A DNA stretch of 64,000 nucleotides from DASUSH01 sp963785155 (GCA_963785155.1 CAWAUB010000008.1:62001-126000), one strand, 5' to 3'. Numbered from the stretch's first letter, positions 51,957 through 63,485 are shown. Made by a program: numbers and translations. The notes: generated from the letters alone by a model not told the origin.

Positions 51957-53046
51957 GTGTTTAGACGTTTGCGATCACTGGCCGAGGGTGCGACGGCGCC
52001 CTACGGGAACAACGCGCGCGACGATGCTCGCGCGGTCGGTCGCATGACCGCGATCCTGACGATCGGCGCAGGCGTGATCCACGTCTCCGCGGCGGCCGAT
52101 CACTTCGGGCTGCCGGCGATGTTCACCGGTTTCATCGTGATCGCGGTCCTCCAGGTCGCCCTCGGCGCCCTCCTCCTGTGGCGACGCCCGCTCGCGCCGC
52201 TGGCCGCGGCCGGGATCGCGCTCGCCGGCGCCTCCGTGCTCTTCTGGCTCGCCTCGCGGACCGTCGGCCTCGAGCTCGTCGGCTCCCCCGCCGTGGAGCC
52301 GGTGGGCATCAAGGACGGGGTCACGGTGCTCTTCCAGCTCGGCTCGATCCCCGGGCTGATCGCGCTGGCGGGCGCGCCGTCCAAACCGGTCGGTCTTCCG
52401 CCGTTTCTCGGTGGCCGCCACGCGCTCGAGCTCGTCGCGGCCTTTTCGCTAGCCCTCTACGTCCCCGCGCTCCTGGTCGAAGGCGACCGCCACACCCATG
52501 GGGGCCTGGCAACCCTCGCCGGTCACCTCGGCGCCGGAGACGCCCATCTGGGGACTGGTGAAGATCCCGGAGCTCACCTCGGCGCACGCGGCCATGCCGA
52601 ACGCGTCGCCCTCCGCGGGTCCAGCCACGAGCTCGGCCACGCCGGCAGTGGCGGCAGCGGACACGACGGCCGCGCAGGACATTCGAGCGGCGGCACGGAA
52701 CATTCGAGCCTCGATCACGGCGGCCACTCGCAGCTCGCCTCGACCGGGACCCTTCATGCCCATGGCGGCGATCCGGGGTACGTCGCCGCACACGGCGGCC
52801 ACGTCCCGGCGCCGGGCTCGAGCGGCGGCCACGTCGAGTCATCCGGCCGGGAGCGCACCCTCGCACACCGGTGGCGGTCATCCGGCCGGAGGTTCGGGAG
52901 GGGGAGGACACGTGCCGAGCCCAGGCGGCGGGCACCCCGGTGGCGGCACACATCCGGCTCCCACACCCCAGCCCGACCCCCCCGCTCCCGAGCAGCCCGA
53001 CCCGCTGCGGCCCGTCACCGACGAGATCGACAAACTGATTCCCTAG
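51957..53046 (+). CDS. Four-helix membrane protein with His/Gly-rich tail, one frameshift
   Basis: About 362 residues from GTG 51957. Four membrane helices lie within 25-180 (AILTIGAGVIHVSAAADHF, FIVIAVLQVALGALLLW, AAGIALAGASVLFWLAS, LELVAAFSLALYVPALLV). The rest is low complexity. In the frame continuous with the helices it is His/Gly-rich (HSSGGTEHSSLDHGGHSQL, AHGGHVPAPGSSGGHVESS). The true end (GGHPGGGTHPAPTPQPDPP to DEIDKLIP) is in the next frame. One extra G in 52849-52851 joins the two best; the GGGGG run near 52500 is an alternative site giving an Ala-rich middle. Metal binding by the tail is a guess. Confidence 0.65.
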
Positions 53047-53152
53047 CCCGCGTGTCGAACGCCGCCGGAGGATCTTTGGACATAGGTATAAGCGCGCCTT
53101 TCGGGCGCGGCCTCTACCCTGCAGCGCCAACCGTCAGGAGGACTCTCAAAGC

Positions 53153-55294
<2,142 letters not shown>

Positions 55295-55299
55295 GCCTC

Positions 55300-55316
55300 G
55301 CGCCGGGATCCGGCGC
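55300..55316 (+). terminator. Hairpin just after glnN, terminator candidate
   Basis: GCGCCGG and CCGGCGC are perfect complements around GAT, beginning five bases after the glnN stop. Very stable, no T-tract. Position supports a factor-independent terminator of the high-GC type. Confidence 0.6.
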
Positions 55317-55320
55317 TAGG

Positions 55321-55590
55321 GAAGTGGGAGAGGGCGGGCTAGCTGACGGATATCCGGGGGCGGACCCGGCAGCGCCCTTCTCCCGAGGAATCGCGCCCCG
55401 GTCGCGCAGCCTGGGAGGGGCAGATCTCCCCGGCCGTCGGCGTGTGCCGCGACCGGGAAGCTAGGGACGGGGTCGGACGGCGAGTGTGCGCTGGAGCACT
55501 GATCCGGGCACAAAAAACGCGACCGGCGGTGGTGGCTGGGCCTGCCCTGTGCGTAGCCTACGCACTGAGAAGCTTTCGCCGACCACCTTC
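55321..55590 (+). ncRNA. Candidate structured RNA in a 447-bp gene-free gap
   Basis: The stretch 55295-55741 has no convincing gene. Within it are an 11-bp helix with one bulge (GGGAGAGGGCG 55326-55336 with 55373-55384), a hairpin CCGGG/CCCGG in its loop, a perfect 10-bp helix CCCGGTCGCG/CGCGACCGGG (55397-55406 with 55448-55457) enclosing another hairpin, and a 5-bp pairing CTAGC/GCTAG (55339-55343 with 55460-55464) that would make a pseudoknot. A further stem GGTGGT/ACCACC encloses the near-palindrome GTGCGTAGCCTACGCAC near 55549. It matches no RNA family I can recognise (not tmRNA, SRP or RNase P). Strand is assumed. Confidence 0.4.
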
Positions 55591-55741
55591 GAGAGCGAGT
55601 TCACCTGGCTTCGGTGTCTCCTTCTCTCTCCCGGTCGCAAGGCGAAGTTATCTGGCCTTCTCGGGCTTGTCTAGGGGTCGGTGATCAGGATTTACGCGTT
55701 TTGCGGGAAAGAGCGACCAATCGGTAGGGTGCGCGCCGACC

Positions 55742-56684
55742 TTGAGCGACCTTGACGACAGATTTGAGCCCTGGGAGGTCGAGCTTCACGGCCACCGGGT
55801 GATCTATCGCGCCGCCGGTGAGGGGCCGCCCGTCGTCCTGATCCACGGGATGGTGAATTCGTCGCGCCACTGGCGGGAGGTGGCCCTTCGGCTCGCGGAG
55901 AACCATCGCGTGATCGCCCCCGACCTGATCGGGCACGGCGATTCGGCGACGCCGCGCGGCGACTATTCGATCGGTGCCCATGCCGCCGCGATCCGCGACC
56001 TGCTGATCGCGATCGACGTGCCGCAGGCGACGTTCGTCGGCCACTCCCTCGGCGGGGGAATCGCGATGCAGTTCTTCTGGCAGTTCCCAGAGCGCGTCGG
56101 CAGGCTCGTCCTCGTTTCGAGCGGCGGGCTCGGCCAGGACGTGAGCCCGATGCTTCGCGGCGCCGCGCTCCCCGGCGCCTCAGCCGCGGTCTGGGCCGCG
56201 GCGCATCCCCGGGTCCTGGCGGCAATCTCCGCCGTGGCCGCACGGCTGGACGGGGACGGCTCCAGCCGCGGCAAGTACCTACGGGCCGTCGTCCGTGCCC
56301 TGCGTCCGCTCGAGGACCGCGGCGGGCGCGTCGCCTTCCTGCAGACCCTTCGCTCGGTGATCGACGTGCGCGGCCAGCGTGTCAGCGCGACCGACCGCCT
56401 CTACCTGCTCGGCCCTGTGCCGACGATGGTCGTCTGGGGCGAGCGCGACAACACGATCCCCCTCGAACATGGCCGCGCGGCTCATCGAGCAGATCCCCAA
56501 CTCGCGCTTCGAGACGCTTCCGAAGGCGGCACACTTCCCGCACCTCGAGGACCCCGAGGGTCTCGCCGACGTGCTCGCCGACTTCCTCGCGACCACGCAG
56601 CCGCACTGGCTCGACGACGAGGATTGGAAGGCGCTGGTCACCTCCCGCGCGGCGCATCGCCCGCACCTTCGCGCCGTCGCCTGA
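55742..56684 (+). CDS. Alpha/beta-fold hydrolase, one frameshift
   Basis: About 313 residues after repair from TTG 55742. Classic lid-less hydrolase: VVLIHGMVNSSRHWREV (oxyanion), IAPDLIGHGDSATP, nucleophile FVGHSLGGGIAMQ, acid in VVWGERDNTIP and His in KAAHFPHLEDPEG. One extra C in the run 56458-56462 breaks the frame between Asp and His. No signal peptide, so cytoplasmic. Its stop overlaps the start of the channel gene in TGATG, an unexpected pairing. A TTGCGG...TAGGGT pair at 55701-55727 could be the promoter. Substrate unknown. Confidence 0.88.
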
Positions 56685-57670
56685 TGATGCGGGGCGCGCT
56701 GACTATCGGGCTTGCCTTCCTCGCACTCGCCACCGCCGCTCCGGCGATGGCACAGGAGGAGGATCACGGCGACGAGCCGGCGGAGGTGCGGATCGGAGCG
56801 CTGATCAACGACATCCAGCAGCTCGACCTGCAGTCCCACTCCTACAACGTCGACATGTACATCTGGTTCAAGTGGGATGACCCGAAGATCAACCCGGCCC
56901 GCTCGTTCGAGTTCCTGAACGCCTTCGAGCTCTGGGGCCACATCATCACCTTCGAGGAGAAGGAGGTACTGCCGGACGGCAGCTACTACCAGGTGATCCG
57001 CAACCAGGGGAAGTTCAACACCAAGCTGCCGCTCGAGCGCTACCCGTTCGACACGCAGGAGCTGAAGATCGAGATCGAGGACGCCAACCAGGACTCGCGT
57101 GACTTCGTCTACGTCCCCGACACGGAGACCGAGCCGGTCGAGATTTCGAAAGATCTGACGATCCCCGGCTGGCACGTCGGCCAGCCCGAGCTCGAGATCG
57201 TCGACAACAAATACGCGACGAACTTCGGGGATCCGTCCGCGAACAACCTGACCTTCTCGCGGGCGATCTTCGAGCTGCCGGTCACGAGGCCGAAGGGGAC
57301 GTACGCGGTGAAACTGCTGCTGCCGATGATCCTCGTCGCGCTGACGGCGATCCTCGCGCTGCTGATCCACCCGCGCTGGGTGGAGGGCCGCCTCGCGATC
57401 GGGATCACCGCGCTGCTGACGCTCGTCGCCCTGCAGCTGACCTCGAACTCGAGCCTGCCCGAAGTCGACTACCTGATCCTGCTCGACAAGCTCTACATCC
57501 TCAGCTACGTCTTCGTCGTCGCGACCATCGGGATGGTCGTGCGCAACTCGTGGGTCGACGCGGAGGGCGACGTGGCGACGGCGAAGGCGGCCGACCGCCG
57601 CGCGATCGCGCTACTCACCGTCCTCTACTTCGCCGTCGCCTCGGTGCTCTTCATCACGTCGCTGGCCTGA
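56684..57670 (+). CDS. Prokaryotic pentameric ligand-gated ion channel (Cys-loop superfamily)
   Basis: 328 residues from ATG 56684. Signal peptide (ALTIGLAFLALATAAPAMAQ), then an extracellular beta-sandwich (about 30-200) with YNVDMYIWFKWDD and the superfamily mark LERYPFDTQELKIEIEDAN. Four membrane helices follow: TM1 near 207 (VKLLLPMILVALTAILALL), pore-lining TM2 (RLAIGITALLTLVALQL), TM3 (LDKLYILSYVFVVATIGMVV) and TM4 at the end. There are no cysteines, as in bacterial GLIC/ELIC-type channels. Forms homopentameric cation or anion channels by family knowledge; ligand unknown. Co-translated with the hydrolase upstream, and its 3' end overlaps the convergent FUSC gene by 17 bp. Confidence 0.92.
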   Translation: MMRGALTIGLAFLALATAAPAMAQEEDHGDEPAEVRIGALINDIQQLDLQSHSYNVDMYIWFKWDDPKINPARSFEFLNAFELWGHIITFEEKEVLPDGSYYQVIRNQGKFNTKLPLERYPFDTQELKIEIEDANQDSRDFVYVPDTETEPVEISKDLTIPGWHVGQPELEIVDNKYATNFGDPSANNLTFSRAIFELPVTRPKGTYAVKLLLPMILVALTAILALLIHPRWVEGRLAIGITALLTLVALQLTSNSSLPEVDYLILLDKLYILSYVFVVATIGMVVRNSWVDAEGDVATAKAADRRAIALLTVLYFAVASVLFITSLA

Positions 57671-58715
57671 GGCCTGCGGCCGCCGGTCGCTCCCGGAAGA
57701 CGAAGAAGGCAATCGCGACGATCACGAGGCCGATCGCGGTGGCGATGCGCCGCTTGTCCGGCAGCGTCGATGGCGGGTTCGCCGAAGGCGTGCGCGTCGA
57801 TCACGGCGAAGGCGTGATCGCCGCGTGAAGAGCGCGTACTCGATCGCGAGCAGGGCATACGAGAGCGCCGCCGCCACCGCGATCGCGACCGCCTCGATCA
57901 CGTCGATGCCGCCGATCAGCTCAGCGAGTCGGTGTGGCGATGAGCAGGCCGAGGACGGTGCCGGCGGCGCGCATCGCGATGCGCTCGAGCGTCTCGCCGT
58001 AACCGGGCCGGAGGACGAAGAGGATGGTCATCGGGATCCAGTAGCCGTGCTGCGCCGAGATCGAGGACCTGATACGACGCGATGCCGACGCCGAGAGCGA
58101 AACCCAAGCGCAGCGCGTGGCGGAAGCAATCTCCGAGTCGAGGCCGAAGTTCGAGGCGACGCGTCGCGGGAACGACTCGAGCCCGGCGCGCGGGATCGAG
58201 TCCTCGACGATGCGATCGACGAGCGCCATGAGCGAGCGAGAACCGCCGCCTGGAGCGAGCGCGCCGATCCCGGCGAGCGCGAAGACCTCGACGCGTCGGA
58301 GGTTTCAAGCGCCAGGCCCTGGGCCAGGAGGAGGCCGAGCGTCGCGGTGAGCGCGGCGATGTAGAACCGCATCGAGACGGCCGCGATGGTGAGTGCCGGC
58401 GGTGGTCGCGAACACCGATCATCGTCACCACGGCAAGGACCGGCGTGCTCCCGGTCAGCGCGCCGAGGGCGCCACCGGCGAAGGCGATGAACGGAGCGGC
58501 GCACGATCTGCCAGATGGCGCGGGTGCGGCCGCTGGGGCTGTCGAACGCGACGAAGCCAGCTGAACAGCGCGCCGAGGCCGACCGCGGCGAGCTGCCCAA
58601 CCGAGAAACCGAGGTCGAAGAAGGACGATGCCGCCGACCGGAATGCCGGCGATGAGGGCCCGGCGAAGGGGCGGCCAGAGCGGCGCGCGGAATTCTCCAG
58701 GCCTCCAACTTGCAT
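57654..58715 (-). pseudogene. FUSC family membrane transporter, shattered by about a dozen frameshifts
   Basis: Fragments in all three minus frames join in order into one FUSC-like (aromatic acid exporter) protein of about 350 residues: FRAPLWPPLRRALIAGIPVGG, FFDLGFSVGQLAAVGLGAL, FVAFDSPSGRTRAIWQIV, PFIAFAGGALGALTGSTPV, MRFYIAALTATLGLLLAQG, VASNFGLDSEIA, HALRLGFALGVGIASYQVL, HGYWIPMTILFVLRPGYGE, MRAAGTVLGLLIAT, AVAIAVAAALSYALLAIEY, RRIATAIGLVIVAIAFFVF. HGYWIPMTILFVLRPGYGE is the FUSC signature. Breaks occur about every 50-150 bases, yet the amino acid sequence stays well formed between them and stops are few. The start is probably ATG 58715. Either a very error-dense stretch or a very young pseudogene. 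Confidence 0.8.
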
Positions 58716-58736
58716 CGGCCTAGCCTTCCACGCGAC

Positions 58737-59084
58737 GTGGCGAAGAGGAAGCCCAAGCGCCGGGTCAGGGCGAAGGTCGCGACCGAGTCCTACACCGACT
58801 CCGACGGGAACGTGCTGACCTTGCGGCGGGACCTGAGCGCCGCGACGATCGCGAAGATCGGCGAGCCGCCGGGCGCTGCCGCGGCCTCTCAGGAGGACGC
58901 GTGGGCGCGCCGCTCGGAGCTCCTCTTCGAGCGTCTCGCGACGAGCTGGGAGATCGCCGGCCTACCCATCACCGATCAGAAGATGCTGATCGGCCGCTAC
59001 CGGATGGCCGACTCGGCGACCCAGACGTGGGTGCGCGAGACGATCGCGGCGCACGTGGAGCGCCACATCCCCGAGCTGTCTTAG
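58737..59084 (+). CDS. Small basic protein of unknown function
   Basis: 115 residues from GTG 58737. A Lys/Arg-rich N-terminus (VAKRKPKRRVRAKVATE) precedes YTDSDGNVLTLRRDLS and a helical region (SQEDAWARRSELLFERLATSWEIAG, ITDQKMLIGRYRMADSATQTWVRETI). No cysteines or signal peptide. The basic tail could bind nucleic acid. Family not recognised. Convergent with the exonuclease gene, sharing 4 bp at the stops, and divergent from the broken FUSC gene. Confidence 0.65.
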   Translation: MAKRKPKRRVRAKVATESYTDSDGNVLTLRRDLSAATIAKIGEPPGAAAASQEDAWARRSELLFERLATSWEIAGLPITDQKMLIGRYRMADSATQTWVRETIAAHVERHIPELS

Positions 59085-59947
59085 GCGTCCGCCTTGTCGG
59101 CGAGGCGCTTTGCCAGGTTGTTCATCCCGATGTCGTACGCGGCCTTCGCGCCGCCCTCCCAGTCGGTCGGGCGGTCCTTCGGCCGCTTGACGCCGGCGTC
59201 GCGCAGTGTCGCGATGTCCTTGTAGGCGAGCAGGTCGTCGCGGGATTCGATCAGGGTCGTCCGCAGCTTCGGCTTGGTGATCCGGACGGCAGCGTCGAGC
59301 ACTCCCTCGAGCGAGCCGTGTTCGCGCAGGAGGTCGGCCGCGGTCTTCTCGCCGACCCCCTTCGCGCCGGGGATCCCGTCCGAGGGGTCGCCGCGGAGGG
59401 CGATGAAGTCGGGGACGAGTTCGGGATCGATCCCGTAGCGTTCGCGGACCTCCGCCGGCCCCACCCGCTCAGCTCCGGCCTTGCCGCCCGTGCGGACGTA
59501 GAGGACGGCGACGTCCTTCGTCGCGCACTGGAACATGTCGCGGTCGCCGGTGAGGATCAGGGTCTCCCCGCCCGCATCAGACTCGAGCCGGGCGTAGGTG
59601 CCGAGCAGATCGTCGGCCTCGAGCGACTCGTGGCCCTGGACGTTCCAGCCGAAGGCCTCGAAGAAGTCCTCGCAGGCGGCGAACTGCGGCGAAAGGTCGT
59701 CCGGGACGTCGGGGCGCTCGGCGTGGTAGCCGGAGTAGAGCTCCACTCGGTAGGTGGCGGCGTCGGGCCCGAAGCAGAGGACGACGGCTCGCGGCTCGTG
59801 TTCCTCGACCTCGCGGAGGATCAGGTTGGCCGCGCCCAGCAGGGCGTTCACGGGTTTCCCGTCGGCGCCCTTGATCGAGTCGGGCAGCGCGTAGAAGGCC
59901 CGAAAGAGCATCGAGGGCGCGTCGACGACCAGGAGTGGGGCGGACAT
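59081..59947 (-). CDS. 5'-3' exonuclease (DNA polymerase I N-terminal domain-like)
   Basis: 288 residues from ATG 59947. Standalone FEN-type nuclease: LLVVDAPSMLFRAFYALPD at the N-terminus, the metal-ligand acidic clusters LEADDLLGTYA and LILTGDRDMFQ, and the helix-three-turn-helix DNA-binding motif ALRGDPSDGIPGAKGVGEKTAADLL. Flap and RNA-primer removal are the usual roles. No polymerase domain is attached, which is common in actinomycetes that carry an extra copy. Cytoplasmic, monocistronic. Confidence 0.92.
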   Translation of the reverse strand: MSAPLLVVDAPSMLFRAFYALPDSIKGADGKPVNALLGAANLILREVEEHEPRAVVLCFGPDAATYRVELYSGYHAERPDVPDDLSPQFAACEDFFEAFGWNVQGHESLEADDLLGTYARLESDAGGETLILTGDRDMFQCATKDVAVLYVRTGGKAGAERVGPAEVRERYGIDPELVPDFIALRGDPSDGIPGAKGVGEKTAADLLREHGSLEGVLDAAVRITKPKLRTTLIESRDDLLAYKDIATLRDAGVKRPKDRPTDWEGGAKAAYDIGMNNLAKRLADKADA

Positions 59948-60006
59948 GGGGGAAGCATGCCGGACCCGCCCGATCGGCGATCTCCCGGTTGCTACCGTTT
60001 GTGGCG

Positions 60007-61191
60007 ATGCCAGGGACGCGACGGAACGCGGGAAGACTGACGATTGCTGCGATAGCGGCGGTGTGCGTCGTCGTCCCCACGCTCGTCTTCACCGGTGGCG
60101 CCGCCGGTGGCGTCCAGCTCAAGTGCCTCGGTAAGGACGTCACGATCGGGAACGGCTTCGACCAGACCAACCTGATCGGCACCGAGGGCCAGGACGTCAT
60201 CCACGGCACCAACAGGGCCGACTTCATCGACGGCCGGGGTGGCAACGACCTGATCTGCACGTTCGCGGGCAAGAACGTCGCGATCGGCGGTGGCGGCGAC
60301 GACGAATTCCAGGGCGGGCCCGATGGCGAGATCCTCGTCGGCGACGAGTATTCGACCACCGGCGCGGCGAGCGGTAACGGGAACGACGACATCAAGGGTG
60401 GCGCCGGTCCCGACATCGTCGTCGGCGACGCATACTCAACGGCCGGCCCCGCGCAGGGCTCCGGCAACGACCGTCTCGACGGCCACGATGCCGACGACGT
60501 CGTCGTCGGCGACGCTTATTCGAACTTCGGTGCGGCCGGCACCGGCAACGACCACATGACCGGCGGCGAGGGCAACGACGTCGAGGTTGGCGACGGCCTG
60601 GTCGGCAACTACGACGACCAGGTCTCCTCTCCCAACGCCGGCGCCGCGGGCAGCGGGAACGACGAGATCAACGGATACCCCGACACCGACCTCGTGGTCG
60701 GCGACGCAGCGGTCTTCGGCCCCGGCCTCGCCGATTGCTCGAGCGCCGGCTCCGACAAGCTGAACGGCGAGACCAACGCGAAGGGCGGTCCCAACGTCTC
60801 GGGCTTCGGCAGCAAGGTCGAGCTTCTGGTCGGCGATTGCTACTCGACCGAGGGCAGCGCCCTCGGTGCCGCGGGCGACCGGCCGATCATCAACGGAGGC
60901 GACGGCGACGACGTGCTCGTCGGCGACAGTTATGCCCCGAAGGGCGAGGTCAGCGGCAACGGCTCCGAGGGCAACATGCTCGGCGGAGGCGGCAACGACA
61001 CCATCTTCAGCGACCACCATCCGGGCTCCGCGATCGTCTCCGGCGGCGGCGACGACCACCCGCGCGGCGGCAAGGGCAACGACAAGCTCGAAGGTGGTCC
61101 GGCGGACGACCTGTGCTCCGGCGGCCCCGGCAAGGACAAGTTCACGAAGAAGGGCGCCAACGCCTGCGAGGACACCACCGGGGATCCGTAG
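60007..61191 (+). CDS. Secreted RTX-like Ca-binding repeat protein, paralogue 1
   Basis: 394 residues from ATG 60007 (GTG 60001 in frame). Signal peptide LTIAAIAAVCVVVPTLVFTGG. The rest is hemolysin-type repeat sequence: DVIHGTNRADFIDGRGGNDLI at first, then longer units beginning VGDxYS (VGDEYSTTGAASGNGNDDIKG, VGDAYSTAGPAQGSGNDRLDG). The GGxGxD turns of RTX beta-rolls bind Ca2+. The C-terminus (DHHPGSAIVSGGG, CSGGPGKDKFTKKGANACED, TTGDP) is shared with paralogues 2 and 3. No enzyme domain. Probably an extracellular Ca-dependent structural protein. Confidence 0.85.
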   Translation: MPGTRRNAGRLTIAAIAAVCVVVPTLVFTGGAAGGVQLKCLGKDVTIGNGFDQTNLIGTEGQDVIHGTNRADFIDGRGGNDLICTFAGKNVAIGGGGDDEFQGGPDGEILVGDEYSTTGAASGNGNDDIKGGAGPDIVVGDAYSTAGPAQGSGNDRLDGHDADDVVVGDAYSNFGAAGTGNDHMTGGEGNDVEVGDGLVGNYDDQVSSPNAGAAGSGNDEINGYPDTDLVVGDAAVFGPGLADCSSAGSDKLNGETNAKGGPNVSGFGSKVELLVGDCYSTEGSALGAAGDRPIINGGDGDDVLVGDSYAPKGEVSGNGSEGNMLGGGGNDTIFSDHHPGSAIVSGGGDDHPRGGKGNDKLEGGPADDLCSGGPGKDKFTKKGANACEDTTGDP

Positions 61192-61229
61192 GGCCGTTTT
61201 AGGCGGCGCTAGGGCGGGGAGACAACACT

Positions 61230-62213
61230 TTGACCATGGTCAAGGCAGGGCATGGAATCTTTGCGATCCTGAGCGCGGCGGGGGTTCTGGCCGCGGTGGC
61301 GGTCTCTCCCGCGCTCGGTTCTAAGGACGATTCGACCTACGTCTCCGACGGAGTGCGGACGCTTCGCATCACCGATCAGGGGACCAAAGGCGACGATCTG
61401 ATGATCGGCACGCCCGGGGACGATGACCTTGCGGGTGGCCAGGGCAATGACGTGATCATCGGCGACGCCTACTCCGAGAGCTCCCCGGTGTCCGGCTCCG
61501 GCAACGACAAGCTGAACGGCGGCGACGGCAACGACATCATCGTCGGCGACGCCTTCTCGCCGGCGGGAGCGGAGGGGTCCGGCAACGACGACATCTCCGG
61601 TGGCCCCGGCAGCGACGAGTTGATCGGAGATGCGCTCGTCGGCACGTACCTCGCGGACGGCTTCGGCGACGCGGCGGGTTCCGGTGACGACGAGATCAAC
61701 GGTCTTCCCGGCACGGATTTCGAGGTCGGTGACGCGGCCGTACATGGCGACGGGACCGCCTCCTGCAACGGCGGATCGGACAAGATCAACGGCGAGCCGA
61801 ACGACAACGGCATCGACTTCGTCGGCCTGGGTGGTGACGTCGAGCTGATCATCGGCGATTGCTTCTCGAGTGGCGGCGACGCGATCGGGGCCGGCGACGA
61901 CTCGCCGATCATCAACGGCGGCGATGGCGTCGACATCCTCGTTGGGGACAACTACGCGCCCTCGGGCAACGCGACCGGCAACGGCAGCGAGGAGAACATG
62001 CTCGGCGGCGACGGCAACGATCAGATTTTCGGCGACCACCACCCGGGCTCCAACAAGTTTTCGGGCGGCGGCAAGGACGAGCCGCGCGGCGGAGACGGCA
62101 ACGACAGCCTCGAGGGCGGGCCGAAGAAGGACAAGTGCTCGGGCGGCGACGGCAAGGACAAGTTCGTGACCAAGGGCTCGCAGGCCTGCGAGGAGACCAC
62201 CGGCGACCCGTAG
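61230..62213 (+). CDS. Secreted RTX-like Ca-binding repeat protein, paralogue 2
   Basis: About 327 residues from TTG 61230 (GGGGAGA upstream at good spacing; ATG 61236 is the alternative). Signal peptide IFAILSAAGVLAAVAVSPALG. Repeats as in paralogue 1 but fewer: LMIGTPGDDDLAGGQGNDVII, VGDAFSPAGAEGSGNDDISGG, VGDCFSS-type and VGDNYAPSG units. Ends with DHHPGSNKFSGGGKDEPRGG and CSGGDGKDKFVTKGSQACEE, TTGDP. Starts 38 bp after paralogue 1, so the array may be one transcript. Confidence 0.85.
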   Translation: MTMVKAGHGIFAILSAAGVLAAVAVSPALGSKDDSTYVSDGVRTLRITDQGTKGDDLMIGTPGDDDLAGGQGNDVIIGDAYSESSPVSGSGNDKLNGGDGNDIIVGDAFSPAGAEGSGNDDISGGPGSDELIGDALVGTYLADGFGDAAGSGDDEINGLPGTDFEVGDAAVHGDGTASCNGGSDKINGEPNDNGIDFVGLGGDVELIIGDCFSSGGDAIGAGDDSPIINGGDGVDILVGDNYAPSGNATGNGSEENMLGGDGNDQIFGDHHPGSNKFSGGGKDEPRGGDGNDSLEGGPKKDKCSGGDGKDKFVTKGSQACEETTGDP

Positions 62214-62287
62214 GCCGGCTTCGCGGTCCGCATCGAAGCGGACTGGACGCTGTTTGAGATATCGAGGCCCGACCCGATGATCCAGCC

Positions 62288-63438
62288 GTGAGAGCTTTTC
62301 GCTGCCTGCCTGCGTCCGCCGCCGCGATCGCGCTGATCGCCGTCGCCTATCCGTCCCTCGGGATCGGCGAATCCGCCCCTGAGCGAGATGTCCGCTTGGC
62401 GGCAGCCGAGTGCGCGGGTGAGACCGCGACGGTTCGCGGCACGAACGGGCGCGACGTTCTTCGTGCCGGCGAGGGCCGGCAGGTGTTCTCGACCGGCGCT
62501 GGCGACGACCGGATCGTCGGTTCGGACGGCGACGACCTGATCTGCTCCGGCGCCGGCAGCGACCGGATCACTGGCGGCGGCGGCGACGATCTGATCCGCG
62601 CGGGCAAGGGCGACGAAACCGTTGAGGGAACCGGCGGCAGCGACAACATCGCGGGCGGCGGCGGGGATGACATCGTGGTCGGGGACGATTACTCGGCGAA
62701 CGGCGACGCGTCGGGCAGCTCCAACGACAAGGTGAACGGCGGCGACGGCAACGACATCGTGGTCGGCGACGCCTTCTCGGAGTCCGGCAACGCCACCGGT
62801 AGCGGCAACGACGACCTTTCCGCCGGACCCGGCAACGACGAGGCCGTCGGCGACGCCCTCTCCGGCAGCTACAAGCGCGATGCCGACGACGGCGCCGGTG
62901 CCCGCGGAACTGGGGACGACGAGATCAACGGTCTTCCGGGCACGGATCTGGTCGTCGGCGACGCCGCGGTGCACGGGACCGGCGATGCAGAGTGCTCCGG
63001 CTCCGACAAGCTGAACGGCGAGCCGAACGGCGGCGGCGGGCCGAACGTCTCACCGCTCAAGGGCAACACCGAGCTGATCGTCGGCGACTGCTTCTCCACG
63101 AAGGGCTCCGGCCTCGGAGCGGCCGACGACAAGCCGATCATCAACGGCGGCGACGACGAGGACGTGCTCGTCGGCGACAACTACGCCGCCGACCGCGCGA
63201 CCGGCTCGGGCGACGAGGGCAACATGCTCGGCGGCAACGGCAACGACACCGTCTACGGCGACCATCATCCGCGCGCCAACGATCGCTCCGGCGGCGGCAA
63301 GGACGAGCCGCGCGGCGGCGACGGCAACGACACGCTCGTCGGCGGCCCGAAGAAGGACAAGTGCTCGGGCGGCGGCGGCAACGACAAGTTCGACACGAAG
63401 GGCCCCGAAAGTGCGAGGAGATCACCGGCGAGCCGTAG
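62288..63438 (+). CDS. Secreted RTX-like Ca-binding repeat protein, paralogue 3, late frameshift
   Basis: About 383 residues after repair from GTG 62288. Signal-like N-terminus ASAAAIALIAVAYPSLGIG. Classical nonapeptides come first (RIVGSDGDDLICSGAGSDRI, TGGGGDDLIRAGKGDE), then VGDDYSANGDASGSSNDKVNG and related long units. The shared C-terminal block is present (DHHPRANDRSGGGKDEPRGG). One A is missing in 63408-63410; restoring it gives the expected CEEITGEP end at TAG 63436-63438 instead of a basic run-on tail. Starts 74 bp after paralogue 2. Confidence 0.83.
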
Positions 63439-63485
63439 GCGGCCGCTTGTGCGCATCCGTCTCGGCGGTACGGTTTTCAGCTGAG

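Noticed and set aside
53087..53092. TATAAG as a -10 box for glnN
   Set aside because: No -35 at suitable spacing (TTGGAC is only five bases upstream), so not listed as a promoter.
55442..55684. 80-codon plus-strand frame in the gap after glnN
   Set aside because: No ribosome site, atypical composition and no recognisable domain; strong RNA-like pairing in the area is a better explanation.
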